Shown in pieces: positions 25,805 through 34,942 of a stretch of 64,000 nt of DNA; within the stretch, counting starts at the first letter, position 1, and each line of letters starts with the position of its first letter. The DNA is taken from NCBI RefSeq assembly GCF_036188265.1, contig NZ_CP108093.1:2728001-2792000 (forward strand), written 5' to 3'. Below the pieces are notes generated by a model. The model worked only from the letters and a program-made list of their open reading frames with translations. It was not told the origin of the DNA and ran no database searches. Both the position numbers and the translations under genes were made by a program. Origin of the DNA: Streptomyces sp. NBC_00247. GTDB taxonomy: Bacteria; Actinomycetota; Actinomycetes; Streptomycetales; Streptomycetaceae.

Positions 25805-25915
25805 TAGGGCGTGTGCCGAAAGTGGCGCCGTCCGTCCAAAGGGCGACCCCGACAACGCGGCGAGCGTGCGTGCCGGGCGTCGCCGGACAGGCGGGACTTT
25901 CGGCACACGGCCTAC
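25805..25915. repeat. Intergenic inverted-repeat element, copy 1
   Basis: Perfect 13-bp terminal arms GTGTGCCGAAAGT (25811-25823) and ACTTTCGGCACAC (25896-25908), with gcgccgtccgtcc inside the left arm and ggcggg inside the right. It lies between the convergent MFS and methyltransferase genes. Two related copies occur at 27021 and 48993. Confidence 0.7.
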
Positions 25916-26004
25916 GGGCGCCCGACGCCGGGCCTGTGGCCGCCCCCGCCCCGCCGTCGGCCGGTACCGCGAACCGTGAGCACCCGGCAACCCGCTGCCG
26001 GCGA

Positions 26005-26679
26005 TCAGGCCCGCCGGGCGGTGTAGAGGGAAATCGACCCGGTGGCGGTCGGCACCACATGCGCTTCGCGGACCTCGTCAAACCCCGCCCCGGTCATCAG
26101 TTCGGGCAGCACGCCGTCCGCGTTGGGCTGGGTGTCCCGCCTGCCGTCGGCGAACTGGACCGCGCGGAAGGCCAGGCGCATCGGACGGGTGCGCTGGAGT
26201 CCGTAGTCGGCGATCACCAGCCGTCCGCCGGGGCGCAGCACCTCGTGCATCGAGGCCAGCACCGCCCGCTTCATCACCATCGGGCACTGGTGCAGCACCA
26301 GGCTGCTGGCCACGGCGTCCACCGAACCGGCCAGTGGCCCCAACACCTCGGGGAGCGTGTCTCCCATGCCCTCCCGCCACTCGGGGCCCGTACCGCCCCC
26401 GGCGTCCGCCGCCTCCGCCTTGCGACGCGCGATGGCCAGCACCTGACGGTCGGGGTCGACACCGATGATCCGGGACCGGGGCTGCGCCGCGTGCAGCAGC
26501 AGGGCGAGTGATCCCGTCCCGCAGCCCACGTCGGCCACGACGTCATCGGGTCCGGGCGCGATCAGGGTGACGACCAGGCGCCGCCACACACCCTCGCGGG
26601 TCAGCGCGGCGATCACCGGGTCGTAGAGGCGGGTGGGCGCGAACCGGCCGAGAGCCGGGGTGAAGTCTCGTTCGGTCAC
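26005..26679 (-). CDS. SAM-dependent class I methyltransferase
   Basis: 224 residues. SAM-binding motif I is VVADVGCGTGSLALLLH, followed by the acidic strand end IIGVDPD, motif SVDAVASSLVLHQCP and the post-motif LRPGGRLVIADYG. It opens with FTPALGRFAPTRLYDPVIAA, a pattern of small-molecule methyltransferases of the UbiE-like branch. Substrate unknown. GTG start at 26679; no strong ribosome site is seen upstream. Convergent with the MFS gene. Confidence 0.85.
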   Translation of the reverse strand: MTERDFTPALGRFAPTRLYDPVIAALTREGVWRRLVVTLIAPGPDDVVADVGCGTGSLALLLHAAQPRSRIIGVDPDRQVLAIARRKAEAADAGGGTGPEWREGMGDTLPEVLGPLAGSVDAVASSLVLHQCPMVMKRAVLASMHEVLRPGGRLVIADYGLQRTRPMRLAFRAVQFADGRRDTQPNADGVLPELMTGAGFDEVREAHVVPTATGSISLYTARRA

Positions 26680-26732
26680 ACACCCAGCATGCGAGAATCC
26701 TCGACACCGCACCAGGCAGCGGCACTTCGAGT

Positions 26733-26951
26733 TCACCGGCGCCACCATGCGCACAGCGCGCCGGGGCGCGCGAGCCCGCGCAGCCGCACCCCGGCGCAGA
26801 GGGCCGCCTCACCGAGAAGCAGCCCTCCGGCCACAGCGGCGACGGCGAGCGCCGCGAAGACGAACCTGAGGGGCCTGCCCAGCGATTCCCACTGGGTCAG
26901 GAGTGGCAGCGCGAACGCTCCCACGACCCCGACCGCCGTTCCCGCGTCCAT
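26733..26951 (-). CDS. Small two-helix membrane protein, tentative
   Basis: About 72 residues: an N-terminal hydrophobic stretch AGTAVGVVGAFALPLLTQWE, a short basic link, and a second helix FVFAALAVAAVAGGLLLGEA, then a basic tail. The pattern fits a small integral membrane protein, but the length is short and no family is recognised. Start ATG at 26951 or GTG at 26957. Confidence 0.4.
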   Translation of the reverse strand: MDAGTAVGVVGAFALPLLTQWESLGRPLRFVFAALAVAAVAGGLLLGEAALCAGVRLRGLARPGALCAWWRR

Positions 26952-27020
26952 GGTCACCACCGGCCGCCGTGGCGGACTCCCCGTCGGAGCCACTCGTACG
27001 GCGTGTCCCCGATGCTCAAG

Positions 27021-27081
27021 CGTGTCGCGAAAGGAGCGCCGTCCGCCCGCCGGACGGGCGGGACTGTCGCAACACGCCCTA
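27021..27081. repeat. Intergenic inverted-repeat element, copy 2
   Basis: GTGTCGCGAAAG at the left and CTGTCGCAACAC at the right (10 of 12 paired), inner core gagcgccgtccgcc and gggcgggac. The right end, caacacgccctaa, includes the stop codon of the BASS transporter gene. Confidence 0.7.
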
Positions 27082-28185
27082 ACGGCACCGGCCGACGATC
27101 GCCGCAGAGTGGGCGGAGGCCGTCTCCGGCGGCGGACCGGCAGGAGCCGCACGTGACCATCGGGCGGCGAGGACCGCGCAGACCATCAGTTGCATCTGGT
27201 GGTAGAGCATCAGCGGGAGGACCGCCAGGGCGGCCTGTCCGCCGAACAGCACCGCGGCCATGGGCAGTCCGTTCGCCAAACTCTTCTGCGATCCGCAGAG
27301 TACGACGGCGATGCGTGAGGGACGGTCCAGCCCGGCGAACCGGGCGGCGGTCCGCGTACAGGTCAGGGCCACCGCGAGCAGCACCGCCAGGACGGCCAGG
27401 AGCTCCAGCAGCCGGAGGGGGGTGACGCGGCTCCAGACACCCTGGTTCACCCCCGCGCTGAACGCCACGTAGACGACCAGCAGGATGGACCCTCGGTCCA
27501 CCGGACCGAACACCCGCTTGTTCCGGCTGACGAACTCTCCCCACCGGCGGCGCAGCAGCTGCCCGGCGAGGAACGGGGCGAGCAGCTGCGCGCCGATGCG
27601 GAGCGCTCCGTCCGCGGAGAGGCTGGTTTCCGAACCGATCAGCCAGGCGGCGAGCAGCGGGGTGGCCACGAGTCCGATCACGCTGGAGTACGTGCCGGCG
27701 CAGATGGCTGCGGCGATGTCCCCTCGGGCGGTGGAGGTCAGCGCCACCGACGACTGGACGGTGGACGGTACGACGCACAGGAACAGGAACCCGGCACCGA
27801 GTTGACCGCCCAACAGGCCGGGTGCGAGCCACAGGGCCGCAAGCCCCAGCAGCGGGAACAGGACGAAGGTGCAGAGCAGGATCAGCGCGTGGAGGCGCAC
27901 ACGGCGCAGGCCCGCGAGGGTCTCCCTCGTGGAGAGCCGCACGCCGTAGAGGAAGAAGAGGAGAACGACTCCGATGTCGGACGCGGTACGCGCGACGGCC
28001 TCGCCCCCGCCTCGGGCCGGCAGGAAGGTGGCCAGCGCCACGGTCCCGACGAGTGCCGCCACATAGGGGTCGACGAACCGGGGCCATCGCCGGCGCCGGG
28101 GCGATCGTGGGCTTCTCGCCGCCGCGTGGCGGGGATGGGGCGAGGCCGGGCGCTCGACGGTCTCCTGCCGCCCGGCGTCGGTCAC
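27079..28185 (-). CDS. Bile acid:sodium symporter (BASS) family transporter
   Basis: 368 residues with about ten membrane segments after a basic 35-residue N-terminus. Family landmarks: DIGVVLLFFLYGVRLSTRET, LCVVPSTVQSSVALTSTARG (the crossover helix with polar residues for Na+) and VVLCGSQKSLANGLPMA. Bacterial BASS proteins carry organic acids such as pantoate or 2-keto acids. GTG start at 28185 has GAGGAGG seven bases upstream and overlaps the preceding stop by 4 bases, so it is the third gene of a coupled operon with 28182 and 28508. A phosphonate or 2-keto-acid type cargo would fit the context (inference). Confidence 0.88.
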   Translation of the reverse strand: MTDAGRQETVERPASPHPRHAAARSPRSPRRRRWPRFVDPYVAALVGTVALATFLPARGGGEAVARTASDIGVVLLFFLYGVRLSTRETLAGLRRVRLHALILLCTFVLFPLLGLAALWLAPGLLGGQLGAGFLFLCVVPSTVQSSVALTSTARGDIAAAICAGTYSSVIGLVATPLLAAWLIGSETSLSADGALRIGAQLLAPFLAGQLLRRRWGEFVSRNKRVFGPVDRGSILLVVYVAFSAGVNQGVWSRVTPLRLLELLAVLAVLLAVALTCTRTAARFAGLDRPSRIAVVLCGSQKSLANGLPMAAVLFGGQAALAVLPLMLYHQMQLMVCAVLAARWSRAAPAGPPPETASAHSAAIVGRCR

Positions 28186-28511
28186 CCGCCGTCCTCCTCG
28201 TCGTCCGTGCTGTCGGGGTTGATCAGGGTGTCCATGAGGTCCACCGCGCTGCCGTCGTGATCGCTGCCCGAAGTGCCGCTGCCGGAGTTGGTGTTCGCCG
28301 TGCGGTCGATCTCCAGCCAGGAGTCCGCCTCGGAGTTGTCGATCAGCGTCAGGTTCAGGTCCCCGGCCGCGGCCGGGGAACCCGCGGCGGCCAGCAGCGC
28401 CGCCGCCAGCGCCATCGCGGCGGCAGAGCCCCGGCCGAGGGCGGGACGACGGTGCGGCCCTCGGCCGGGGCGGGAAGAGGCCGCCCCGGCCGGAAGGATG
28501 GTTACGGTCAT
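28182..28511 (-). CDS. Small secreted acidic protein, unknown function
   Basis: 109 residues. A long basic n-region, hydrophobic core AAAMALAAALLAAAG and cleavage-like site SPAAAG predict secretion. The mature part is about 60 residues, acidic, Asn/Ser/Asp-rich: DLNLTLIDNSEADSWLEIDR, a Gly/Ser stretch, DHDGSAVDLMDTLINP and a terminal DDEEDGG. No Cys, no known domain recognised. ATGA overlap with the PEP mutase-like gene upstream and GTGA overlap with the BASS gene downstream make it an obligate middle member of the operon. Confidence 0.75.
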   Translation of the reverse strand: MTVTILPAGAASSRPGRGPHRRPALGRGSAAAMALAAALLAAAGSPAAAGDLNLTLIDNSEADSWLEIDRTANTNSGSGTSGSDHDGSAVDLMDTLINPDSTDDEEDGG

Positions 28512-29371
28512 GCGGAGAGCGCCTCTCGCGCGTCGTGATGACGGCTGATGTTGAGCTCCAGCAGCTCCGTCGACTCACGCACGCCGACCTCCCCGGTGTC
28601 GCCCGCCTCGGGCAGCCGACCGTCCGCGAACTGCAGCTCCGCCAGGGCCGTGTCCATCGCACGGTGCGCGGCGAACAGGCAGGGCGTGCTGTAGATCGCC
28701 ACGTCCACACCGAGCTCCGTGAGCTCCGTGAGCGACAGACGGGGGGACTTCCCGCCTGCGATCTGGTTGAACAACAGCGGTTTGTCGCCGACGACGCGGC
28801 GGATGCGCTTGATCCAGTCGACGCTGCGCACCCCGTCCACCAGGACCACGTCCGCGTCGGTCTCGGCGAGAGCCGCCGCCCTGCGCAGGATGTCGGCCTC
28901 CTCCGTCGCGTCCGTGCGCGCCACCACGACGAGGTCGGTGCGGCTGGCCAGGACCAGCTCCAGCTTCTCCAGGTACTCCTCCAGGGGGAGGACCTGCTTC
29001 CCGTCGGCGTGGCCGCACCTGCGGGGCCGCTTCTGGTCCTCCAGGATCACCCCGGAAGCGCCGGTCCGCTCCAGACGCTGCACCACGTGGCAGGCCACCT
29101 CGGGGTCGACGTAGCCGTCGTCGATGTCCACCAGGAGGTGCTGGCGCGGAAACGCACCGCGCAGCCGCTCCACGAAAGCCACCATGTCGGGCCAGGCGAT
29201 GAAGCCGATGTCCGGCAGGCCGTAGTACGACGCCGCGAACCCGAATCCCGAGACGAAGAATCCGTTGTAGTGCTGGGCCGCGACGGACGCGGAATACATG
29301 TCGTAGATCCCGATGAGCGGCGTCGTCCCGGACGCCTTGATCTCCTGCCGCAGGGCATTTCCGTACGTCAT
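28508..29371 (-). CDS. Isocitrate lyase/PEP mutase superfamily protein
   Basis: 287 residues forming a complete PEPM/ICL barrel. It contains PLIGIYDMYSASVAAQHYNG (substrate phosphate loop), LLVDIDDGYVDP (Mg2+ site Asp pair), ILEDQKRPRRCGHADGKQVL (the EDQ-x-P-K/R-RCGH signature with the catalytic Cys, as in methylisocitrate lyase and carboxyphosphonoenolpyruvate mutase, not the Lys-Asn-Ser loop of true PEP mutase), VARTDA, and GVDVAIYSTPCLFAAHRAMD. Likely a lyase or mutase of a 2- or 3-carbon oxo acid. ATG at 29371 with GGAG six bases upstream. First gene of a coupled three-gene operon. Confidence 0.85.
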   Translation of the reverse strand: MTYGNALRQEIKASGTTPLIGIYDMYSASVAAQHYNGFFVSGFGFAASYYGLPDIGFIAWPDMVAFVERLRGAFPRQHLLVDIDDGYVDPEVACHVVQRLERTGASGVILEDQKRPRRCGHADGKQVLPLEEYLEKLELVLASRTDLVVVARTDATEEADILRRAAALAETDADVVLVDGVRSVDWIKRIRRVVGDKPLLFNQIAGGKSPRLSLTELTELGVDVAIYSTPCLFAAHRAMDTALAELQFADGRLPEAGDTGEVGVRESTELLELNISRHHDAREALSA

Positions 29372-29904
29372 GATTATCTCCAGTGGAGGGTAACCCCAGC
29401 ACTCGGCTTGGGGGTTGCGTCTTCGCTGACGAAATTTCTGGCGCGACGCAGAATGCGGATAATCGGACGAAGTACCAAAGATGTCATGGTCTTTTCGCCC
29501 ACGAATGAAGGGCGGATGCGTGTGCGCCGCGCTTCGCGAGTGACCATATCTTTGCCTGACGTTTACAGGCAACGTCAGTTTTTTGCCTTGACTGAAAAAC
29601 CTTTGGGAATTGATTTCAACAATTGAATCCCGTTAATCGGAAATCAAGAATTCAATCACCCATGCCTCGGCCGCGAGCCCGCGGCGGCCCACCGCGACAC
29701 CGGGCGGGCCGCGATCCCCACCGGGCGGAGCCCTGCCGGCGGGCGCGGCGCGGGGCACCGCTGTGTACCGATCGGTCCTGACCCGGGGTTCTCACCCACC
29801 CGCGCACGCCCTGGCCGGACGTGATGACCGGATGGGCCGCCTCCTGCGACTTCGACGGCCTCTACGCCTTCTGGAGACAGGGTGGTTGCTCGTAGGCTGC
29901 GGCC
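29372..29904. other. AT-rich intergenic region with repeats and small reading frames
   Basis: 533 bases between two divergent genes. The central part (about 29430-29660) is markedly richer in A and T than the rest of the window. It holds the hairpin with a T tract at 29556-29584, and a palindromic stretch around 29609-29632 (GGGAATTG ... CAATTGAATCCC). Two overlapping small plus-strand frames are seen: 29505-29543 (MKGGCVCAALRE) and 29516-29626 (36 residues). Neither is supported strongly enough to call a gene. Confidence 0.5.
29556..29584 (+). terminator. Canonical intrinsic terminator with T tract
   Basis: CTGACGTT / AACGTCAG stem (8 bp), 7-base loop tacaggc, followed by TTTTTT. It is of the E. 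coli type, rare in Streptomyces, and oriented for plus-strand transcription although no plus-strand gene lies upstream. Confidence 0.55.
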
Positions 29905-31134
29905 ATGACGACCCGAGCCGACACCCCCGCCCTCGCCACCCGCGCCGCCTCGGTCGACGCCTCGCCCGTACGGGAGATCCTCGCGCTGACCGCGCGGCCC
30001 GAGGTGATCTCGTTCGCGGGCGGGCTTCCGGCGCCGGAGCTGTTCGACACCGGGGAGATACGGGCCGCGTACGACCACGTGCTGGCGAAGGACGCGGCGC
30101 GGGCTCTCCAGTACTCGGTGACCGAGGGCGATCCGGGGCTGCGGGCGGCCGTCGCCGCCCGGTACACGGCGCGCGGCCTGCCGACCGGGGCAGAGGACCT
30201 GGTGGTGACCACCGGTTCGCAGCAGGCGCTGACGCTCCTCACGACGGCACTGGTGGAGCCCGGGGACACGGTGCTCGTCGAAGACCCCACGTATCTCGCG
30301 GCGTTGCAGTGCTTCGGCTTCGCGGGGGCGCGGGTGGTGCCGGTGCCCTGCGACGAGGACGGCATCGACCCGGTGGCGCTCGCGGAACTCGTCGAGCGCG
30401 AACGGCCCAAGATGCTCTACACCATCCCCAACTTCCAGAACCCGACCGGGCGTACCCTCCCGCTCGCCCGCCGCAGGGCCGTGGCCGAGGTGGCGCGGCG
30501 GCTCGGCCTGTGGATCGTCGAGGACGACCCGTACGGCGAACTCCGGTACGAGGGCGCGCACGTGCCGTGGATCTCCTCGCTGGAGGCCGCCGCCGACCGC
30601 ACGGTGCTGCTGGGCAGCTTCTCGAAGGTCATGTCCCCCGGCATGCGCCTCGGCCATCTCCGCGCCCCCGCCGCGCTGCGCCGGGCCTGCGTGATCGTCA
30701 AGCAGGCCGCCGATCTGCACTGCTCCGCCGTGGACCAGGCGGCAGCCGCCCGCTACCTGGAGGTCTCGGACCTCGACGCCCACGTGGGCCGGGTCCGCGC
30801 CGCGTACGGCGAGCGCCGGGACGCCCTGCTGGACGGCCTGCCCGCCGCCCTCCCGCCGGGCAGCACCTGGAACCGGCCGGACGGCGGGATGTTCGTCTGG
30901 GTCAGGCTGCCCGACGGCCACGACGCGACCGCGCTGCTGCCCAAGGCGATCGCCCACGAGGTGGCGTACGTCCCCGGGGCGCCGTTCTTCGCGGGCGCGC
31001 CGGACCCGGCCGCCCTGCGGATGTCGTTCACGACCCACACCCCCGACGAGATCCGCGAGGGGCTGCTGCGACTGGGCGAGGCACTGGGCACGCCGGGGGC
31101 GCCGCGGGCGCCGCAGCCCGTCGCGCACGCCTGA
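29905..31134 (+). CDS. PLP-dependent aminotransferase, class I/II (2-aminoadipate transaminase-like)
   Basis: 409 residues, fold type I. Landmarks: VISFAGGLPAPELFD, YSVTEGDPGLRAAVAARY, TTGSQQALTLL, the NPTGRTLPLARR loop, VEDDPYGELRY and the PLP lysine in LLGSFSKVMSPGMRLG. This is the MocR-like catalytic branch without the GntR domain, which transaminates aromatic, branched or aminoadipate substrates. TAGGCT (29893-29898) sits six bases before the ATG and there is no ribosome site, so translation is probably leaderless. It stands alone; the next gene is convergent. Confidence 0.92.
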   Translation: MTTRADTPALATRAASVDASPVREILALTARPEVISFAGGLPAPELFDTGEIRAAYDHVLAKDAARALQYSVTEGDPGLRAAVAARYTARGLPTGAEDLVVTTGSQQALTLLTTALVEPGDTVLVEDPTYLAALQCFGFAGARVVPVPCDEDGIDPVALAELVERERPKMLYTIPNFQNPTGRTLPLARRRAVAEVARRLGLWIVEDDPYGELRYEGAHVPWISSLEAAADRTVLLGSFSKVMSPGMRLGHLRAPAALRRACVIVKQAADLHCSAVDQAAAARYLEVSDLDAHVGRVRAAYGERRDALLDGLPAALPPGSTWNRPDGGMFVWVRLPDGHDATALLPKAIAHEVAYVPGAPFFAGAPDPAALRMSFTTHTPDEIREGLLRLGEALGTPGAPRAPQPVAHA

Positions 31135-31296
31135 GCCGGTCGCGCCCGCCCGCGCCCGCGCCGCCGCGCACGCGGCCTTGACGGAGAGCGGCTGACCGAA
31201 GGCGCGGCACGGCGCCCCGCGATCCCCGCGCCACCGCGCCTCCCGCACCCCCGACGCGCGAGCGAAGGGGGCGCGGGGACGACGGCGCGCACCGGG

Positions 31297-33879
31297 TCAG
31301 GCGGGCAGTACCGGCAGCAGCTCCGGCAGGTGGCCGTCCGAGGCGGTCGCGGCGGCGACGCGCTCCTCGGGCACCTCGCCGTACAGGGTGGTACGCGGCT
31401 TCGCCGGGCGGCCGGCCAGGTCGGCGATGGCCACCAGGTCCTGGATCGAGCGGTAGGAGCCGTAACTCGACCCCGCCATACGGGAGATGGTCTCCTCCAT
31501 CAGGGTGCCGCCGAGGTCGTTGGCGCCCGAGCGGAGCATCTCGGCGGCGCCCTCGGTGCCGAGCTTCACCCAGCTGGTCTGGATGTTGGTGATGTGCGGG
31601 TGGAGCAGCAGCCGGGCCATCGCGGTGACGGCCCGGTTGTCGCGGTCGGTGGGGCCGGGGCGGGCGATTCCGGCGAGGTAGACCGGGGCGTTGGTGTGGA
31701 TGAAGGGGAGCGTCACGAACTCGGTGAACCCACCGGTCTCCTGCTGGAGCCGGGCCAGGGTGCGCAGGTGGCCGAGCCAGTGGCGGGGCTGGTCCACGTG
31801 TCCGTACATCATGGTCGACGAGGAGCGCAGGCCCACCTCGTGGGCGGTCTTCACGACCTCCAGCCACGTGGCGGTGGGGAGTTTGCCCTTGGTGAGGATC
31901 CAGCGGACCTCGTCGTCCAGGATCTCCGCCGCCGTGCCGGGGATCGAGTCGAGTCCGGCCTCCTTCGCGGCGATCAGCCAGTCGCGGATCGAAAGCCCGG
32001 TGCGGGTAGCCCCGTTGACGACCTCCATGGGCGAGAAGGCGTGGACGTGCATGCCGGGCACGCGTTCCTTCACGGCCCGCGCGATGTCGAAGTAGGCGGT
32101 GCCGGGCAGGTCCGGGTGGATGCCGCCCTGCATGCAGACCTCCACCGCGCCCACGTCCCACGCCTGCGCGGCCCGGTCGGCGACCTGGTCGAGGGAGAGG
32201 GTGTACGCGTCGGCGTCGGTGCGGCGCTGCGCGAAGGCGCAGAAACGGCAGCCGGTGTAGCAGACGTTGGTGAAGTTGATGTTCCGGGTGACGACGTAGG
32301 TGACCTCGTCGCCGACCGTGTCGCGGCGCAGGGTGTCCGCGATCCGGCAGAGCTCGTCCAGCGCCGGGCCCTCCGCGTGCAGCAGGGCGAGTGCCTGGGC
32401 GTCGGTGAGTTTCGTCGGGTCGTCGGCGGCCTGGCCGAGCGCCTCGCGCACGTCGGTGTCGATGCGGGACGGGACCATGCCGGGGGCGGCGGCCTCGCGG
32501 AGCGCCTCCCAGTCGCCGTACACCTCGTCGAAGTCCTCGCGGCGGTCGCCGGTGCGGCCCTCGGTGTCGATGGTGCGGTGCAGGTCGGTGCGGCCACTCG
32601 CGCCGAACCCCTCGTCCGGCTCCTGCCAGGGCAGGCCGACCGGGATCGCGCCCTCCCTCGCCATGCCGGTCTCCGGGTCGGCGAGCGCGCGCACGTGCGG
32701 AAGGAGGCGCGGGTCGAGCCAGGGTTCGCCGCGCTGGATGAACTCCGGGTAGATAGTGAGGCGTTCACGCAGGGAGAAGCCGGACTCGGCGGTGCGGGCA
32801 GCGAGTTCGTCGATGTGCGGCCAGGGGCGCTCGGGGTTCACGTGGTCGGGGGTGAGCGGCGAGACCCCGCCCCAGTCGTCGATGCCCGCGCCGACGATCA
32901 GCGCGTACTCGGAGTCGACCAGGTTCGGCGGGGCCTGGATGCGGGCCGCGGGGCCGAGGATGTGCCGGGCCACGGCGATCGTCGCGGCGAGCTCCTCCAG
33001 CTCCGCGTCGGGCATCGCGCGCATCGCGGTGTCCGGCTTGGCGCGGAAGTTCTGGATGATGACTTCCTGGATGCCGTGGTAGGCGCGTGCGGTGCGGCGG
33101 ATCTCGAAGAGGGAGTCGGCGCGCTCCTCGTAGTTCTCGCCGATGCCGATCAGGATGCCGGTCGTGAAGGGGACGTTGGAGCGCCCGGCGTCCTCCAGGA
33201 CGCGCAGCCGGACGGCCGGCTCCTTGTCCGGGGAGCCGTGGTGCGGGCCGCCCTTCTCGGACCAGAGACGGGTCGCCGTGGTCTCCAGCATCATCCCCAT
33301 CGAGGGGGCGACCGGCTTCAGCCGCTGGAGGTCGGTCCAGCCGAGCACCCCGGGATTGAGGTGCGGGAGCAGACCCGTCTCCTCCAGGACCCGGATCGCC
33401 ATGGCGCGTACGTAGGCGAGGGTGTCGTCGTATCCCTCCGCCTCCAGCCACTCCCGCGCCTCGGGCCACCGGTCCTCGGGGCGGTCGCCGAGGGTGAAGA
33501 GCGCTTCCTTGCAGCCGAGCGCCGCGCCCTCGCGGGCGATGTCGAGCACCTCGTCGGGCGAGAGGAACATCCCGTGGCCCTCGCGGCGGAGCTTGCCGGG
33601 GACGGTGACGAAGGTGCAGTAGTGACAGATGTCGCGGCAGAGGCGGGTGAGCGGGATGAACACCTTGCGGGAGTACGTGATGACGCCGGGCCGGCCCGCC
33701 GCTTCCAGGCCCGCGTCGCGCACCCGGGCGGCGGAAGCGGCGAGGTCCGTCAGATCGTCGCCGCGCGCCTGGAGGAGGACGGCGGCCTCGGTCGCGTCGA
33801 GGGCCACACCGTCACGTGCCCGTTTGAGTGCGCGCCGCATGGCGTTGGTCGTGGGGCGTCCGCTCTGAGGATCGGTCAT
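31297..33879 (-). CDS. fbiC: FO synthase (fused CofG/CofH), coenzyme F420 biosynthesis
   Basis: 860 residues with two radical SAM modules. Each has its own iron-sulfur motif: CRDICHYC (Cys81, 85, 88) in the CofG half, and CYTGCRFC (Cys540, 544, 547) in the CofH half. CofH joins tyrosine to the ribityldiamino-uracil intermediate of flavin synthesis; CofG closes the deazaflavin ring to give FO, the precursor of F420. Fusion of both is the actinobacterial form. The start at 33879 ([10 protein letters not shown]) fits the family; an upstream in-frame extension is non-coding in appearance. An F420-type oxidoreductase is encoded 5 kb away at 38924. Confidence 0.97.
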   Translation of the reverse strand: MTDPQSGRPTTNAMRRALKRARDGVALDATEAAVLLQARGDDLTDLAASAARVRDAGLEAAGRPGVITYSRKVFIPLTRLCRDICHYCTFVTVPGKLRREGHGMFLSPDEVLDIAREGAALGCKEALFTLGDRPEDRWPEAREWLEAEGYDDTLAYVRAMAIRVLEETGLLPHLNPGVLGWTDLQRLKPVAPSMGMMLETTATRLWSEKGGPHHGSPDKEPAVRLRVLEDAGRSNVPFTTGILIGIGENYEERADSLFEIRRTARAYHGIQEVIIQNFRAKPDTAMRAMPDAELEELAATIAVARHILGPAARIQAPPNLVDSEYALIVGAGIDDWGGVSPLTPDHVNPERPWPHIDELAARTAESGFSLRERLTIYPEFIQRGEPWLDPRLLPHVRALADPETGMAREGAIPVGLPWQEPDEGFGASGRTDLHRTIDTEGRTGDRREDFDEVYGDWEALREAAAPGMVPSRIDTDVREALGQAADDPTKLTDAQALALLHAEGPALDELCRIADTLRRDTVGDEVTYVVTRNINFTNVCYTGCRFCAFAQRRTDADAYTLSLDQVADRAAQAWDVGAVEVCMQGGIHPDLPGTAYFDIARAVKERVPGMHVHAFSPMEVVNGATRTGLSIRDWLIAAKEAGLDSIPGTAAEILDDEVRWILTKGKLPTATWLEVVKTAHEVGLRSSSTMMYGHVDQPRHWLGHLRTLARLQQETGGFTEFVTLPFIHTNAPVYLAGIARPGPTDRDNRAVTAMARLLLHPHITNIQTSWVKLGTEGAAEMLRSGANDLGGTLMEETISRMAGSSYGSYRSIQDLVAIADLAGRPAKPRTTLYGEVPEERVAAATASDGHLPELLPVLPA

Positions 33880-34019
33880 GCATCGAGCATACGAGCGGCC
33901 CGGGGGCCGCCGGAGGGTGGTTCCTGACACATCGACGCTCCTCACGGGGGTCGGCGCCGCGCGCCCGGACGCGGATGGTCGCGGTGCGGCGGGGTGGGCC
34001 CCGTAGGGTCGGGACGGTG

Positions 34020-34784
34020 ATGGAAACGATCGTGTTCGACATCGGTGAGACCCTCGTTCGCGACGACCGCCACTGGGCGTCCTGGGCCGATTGGCTGGGT
34101 GTGCCCGCGCACACGGTGAGCGCCTTGGTCGGCGCGGCCGTCGTCGGGGGCGGCAGCGCCACGGACGCGCTCGCGCTGCTCCGGCCCGGCATGGACGTCG
34201 TGGAGGCGGAGCTCGCCCGCGAGGCGGCGGGGCGCGGCGAGCACCTCGGCGAACGGGATCTCTACCCGGACGTGCGCCCGGCGCTGGCCGGGCTCCGGGC
34301 GCTCGGGCTGCGCGTGGTGGTGGCGGGGCACCGGTCGGCGCGCGCCACCGAGCAGCTGCTGGCCCTGGACCTCCCGGCCGACCAAGTCGTCACCCCGGCG
34401 GAGTGGGGCGCGGCCAAGCCGGATCCGGAGTTCTTCGTGTCGGTCCTCAAGGCGGCGGACGCCGACCCGCGCACCACGGTGTACGTCGGCGACCACCCGG
34501 CCGAGGACCTCTTCCCCGCGAAAGCCGCCGGTCTGCGGACCGCTCACCTGCGGCGGGGCCCGTTCGGGCACTGGTGGGCGGATCACCCGGACGTGATGGA
34601 GTCGGCCGACTGGCGGGTGGACGCCCTCACCGAACTGGCCGCGCTGCCGGGACTGGTACGGGAGCACGGGGACGGGAGCGGCGGACCGGGCGGTGGCGGA
34701 GCGGGGCCCGTACGGGACGACCCGGAGCGGCGGGCGGAGCGGGGCGGGACGCCCACACTCCGCGCGCTGCGGTCGGTGCGGTGA
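34020..34784 (+). CDS. HAD-superfamily hydrolase-like protein
   Basis: 254 residues. Motif I is FDIGETLV, with the nucleophile Asp but Gly at the usual second Asp; the helical cap follows (residues 25-85). Motif II-like VVVAGHRSA, motif [11 protein letters not shown] with Lys, and motif [21 protein letters not shown] are present. The altered motif I resembles non-phosphatase HAD proteins. The last 40 residues are Gly/Pro/Arg-rich. ATG at 34020, or GTG at 34017 which lies 7 bases after TAGGGT (34004-34009) and may be the start of a leaderless message. Divergent from fbiC. Confidence 0.85.
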   Translation: METIVFDIGETLVRDDRHWASWADWLGVPAHTVSALVGAAVVGGGSATDALALLRPGMDVVEAELAREAAGRGEHLGERDLYPDVRPALAGLRALGLRVVVAGHRSARATEQLLALDLPADQVVTPAEWGAAKPDPEFFVSVLKAADADPRTTVYVGDHPAEDLFPAKAAGLRTAHLRRGPFGHWWADHPDVMESADWRVDALTELAALPGLVREHGDGSGGPGGGGAGPVRDDPERRAERGGTPTLRALRSVR

Positions 34785-34884
34785 CCGGACGGCGGACGCA
34801 CCGGACCCGCCGCCCGGTGGTGGTCCCCCGGCGGCGGTGACCGCCGGACGGCCGCCCAAGGCCTCGCCGGCCGCCGGCGCCTCA

Positions 34885-34942
34885 CGGTGCCGCTCTCCCC
34901 GGACAGCACTCCTCGGTGCCGCTCTCCCCGGACGGCACTCCT
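34885..34942. repeat. 29-bp tandem duplication at the MFS gene 3' end
   Basis: Two adjacent 29-base copies (34885-34913, 34914-34942) differing at one base (acag/acgg). The second copy ends exactly at the stop codon of the MFS gene. Confidence 0.85.

Noticed and set aside
28508..29572. Phosphonate antibiotic cluster from the PEP mutase-like gene
   Set aside because: The active-site loop is of the Cys-type (RCGH), not the Lys-Asn-Ser type of PEP mutase, and no phosphonopyruvate decarboxylase is nearby.
29505..29626. Small plus-strand frames MKGGCVCAALRE and a 36-residue frame as genes
   Set aside because: No conserved domain or downstream gene; the longer frame contains the terminator hairpin. 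Mentioned only as an observation.
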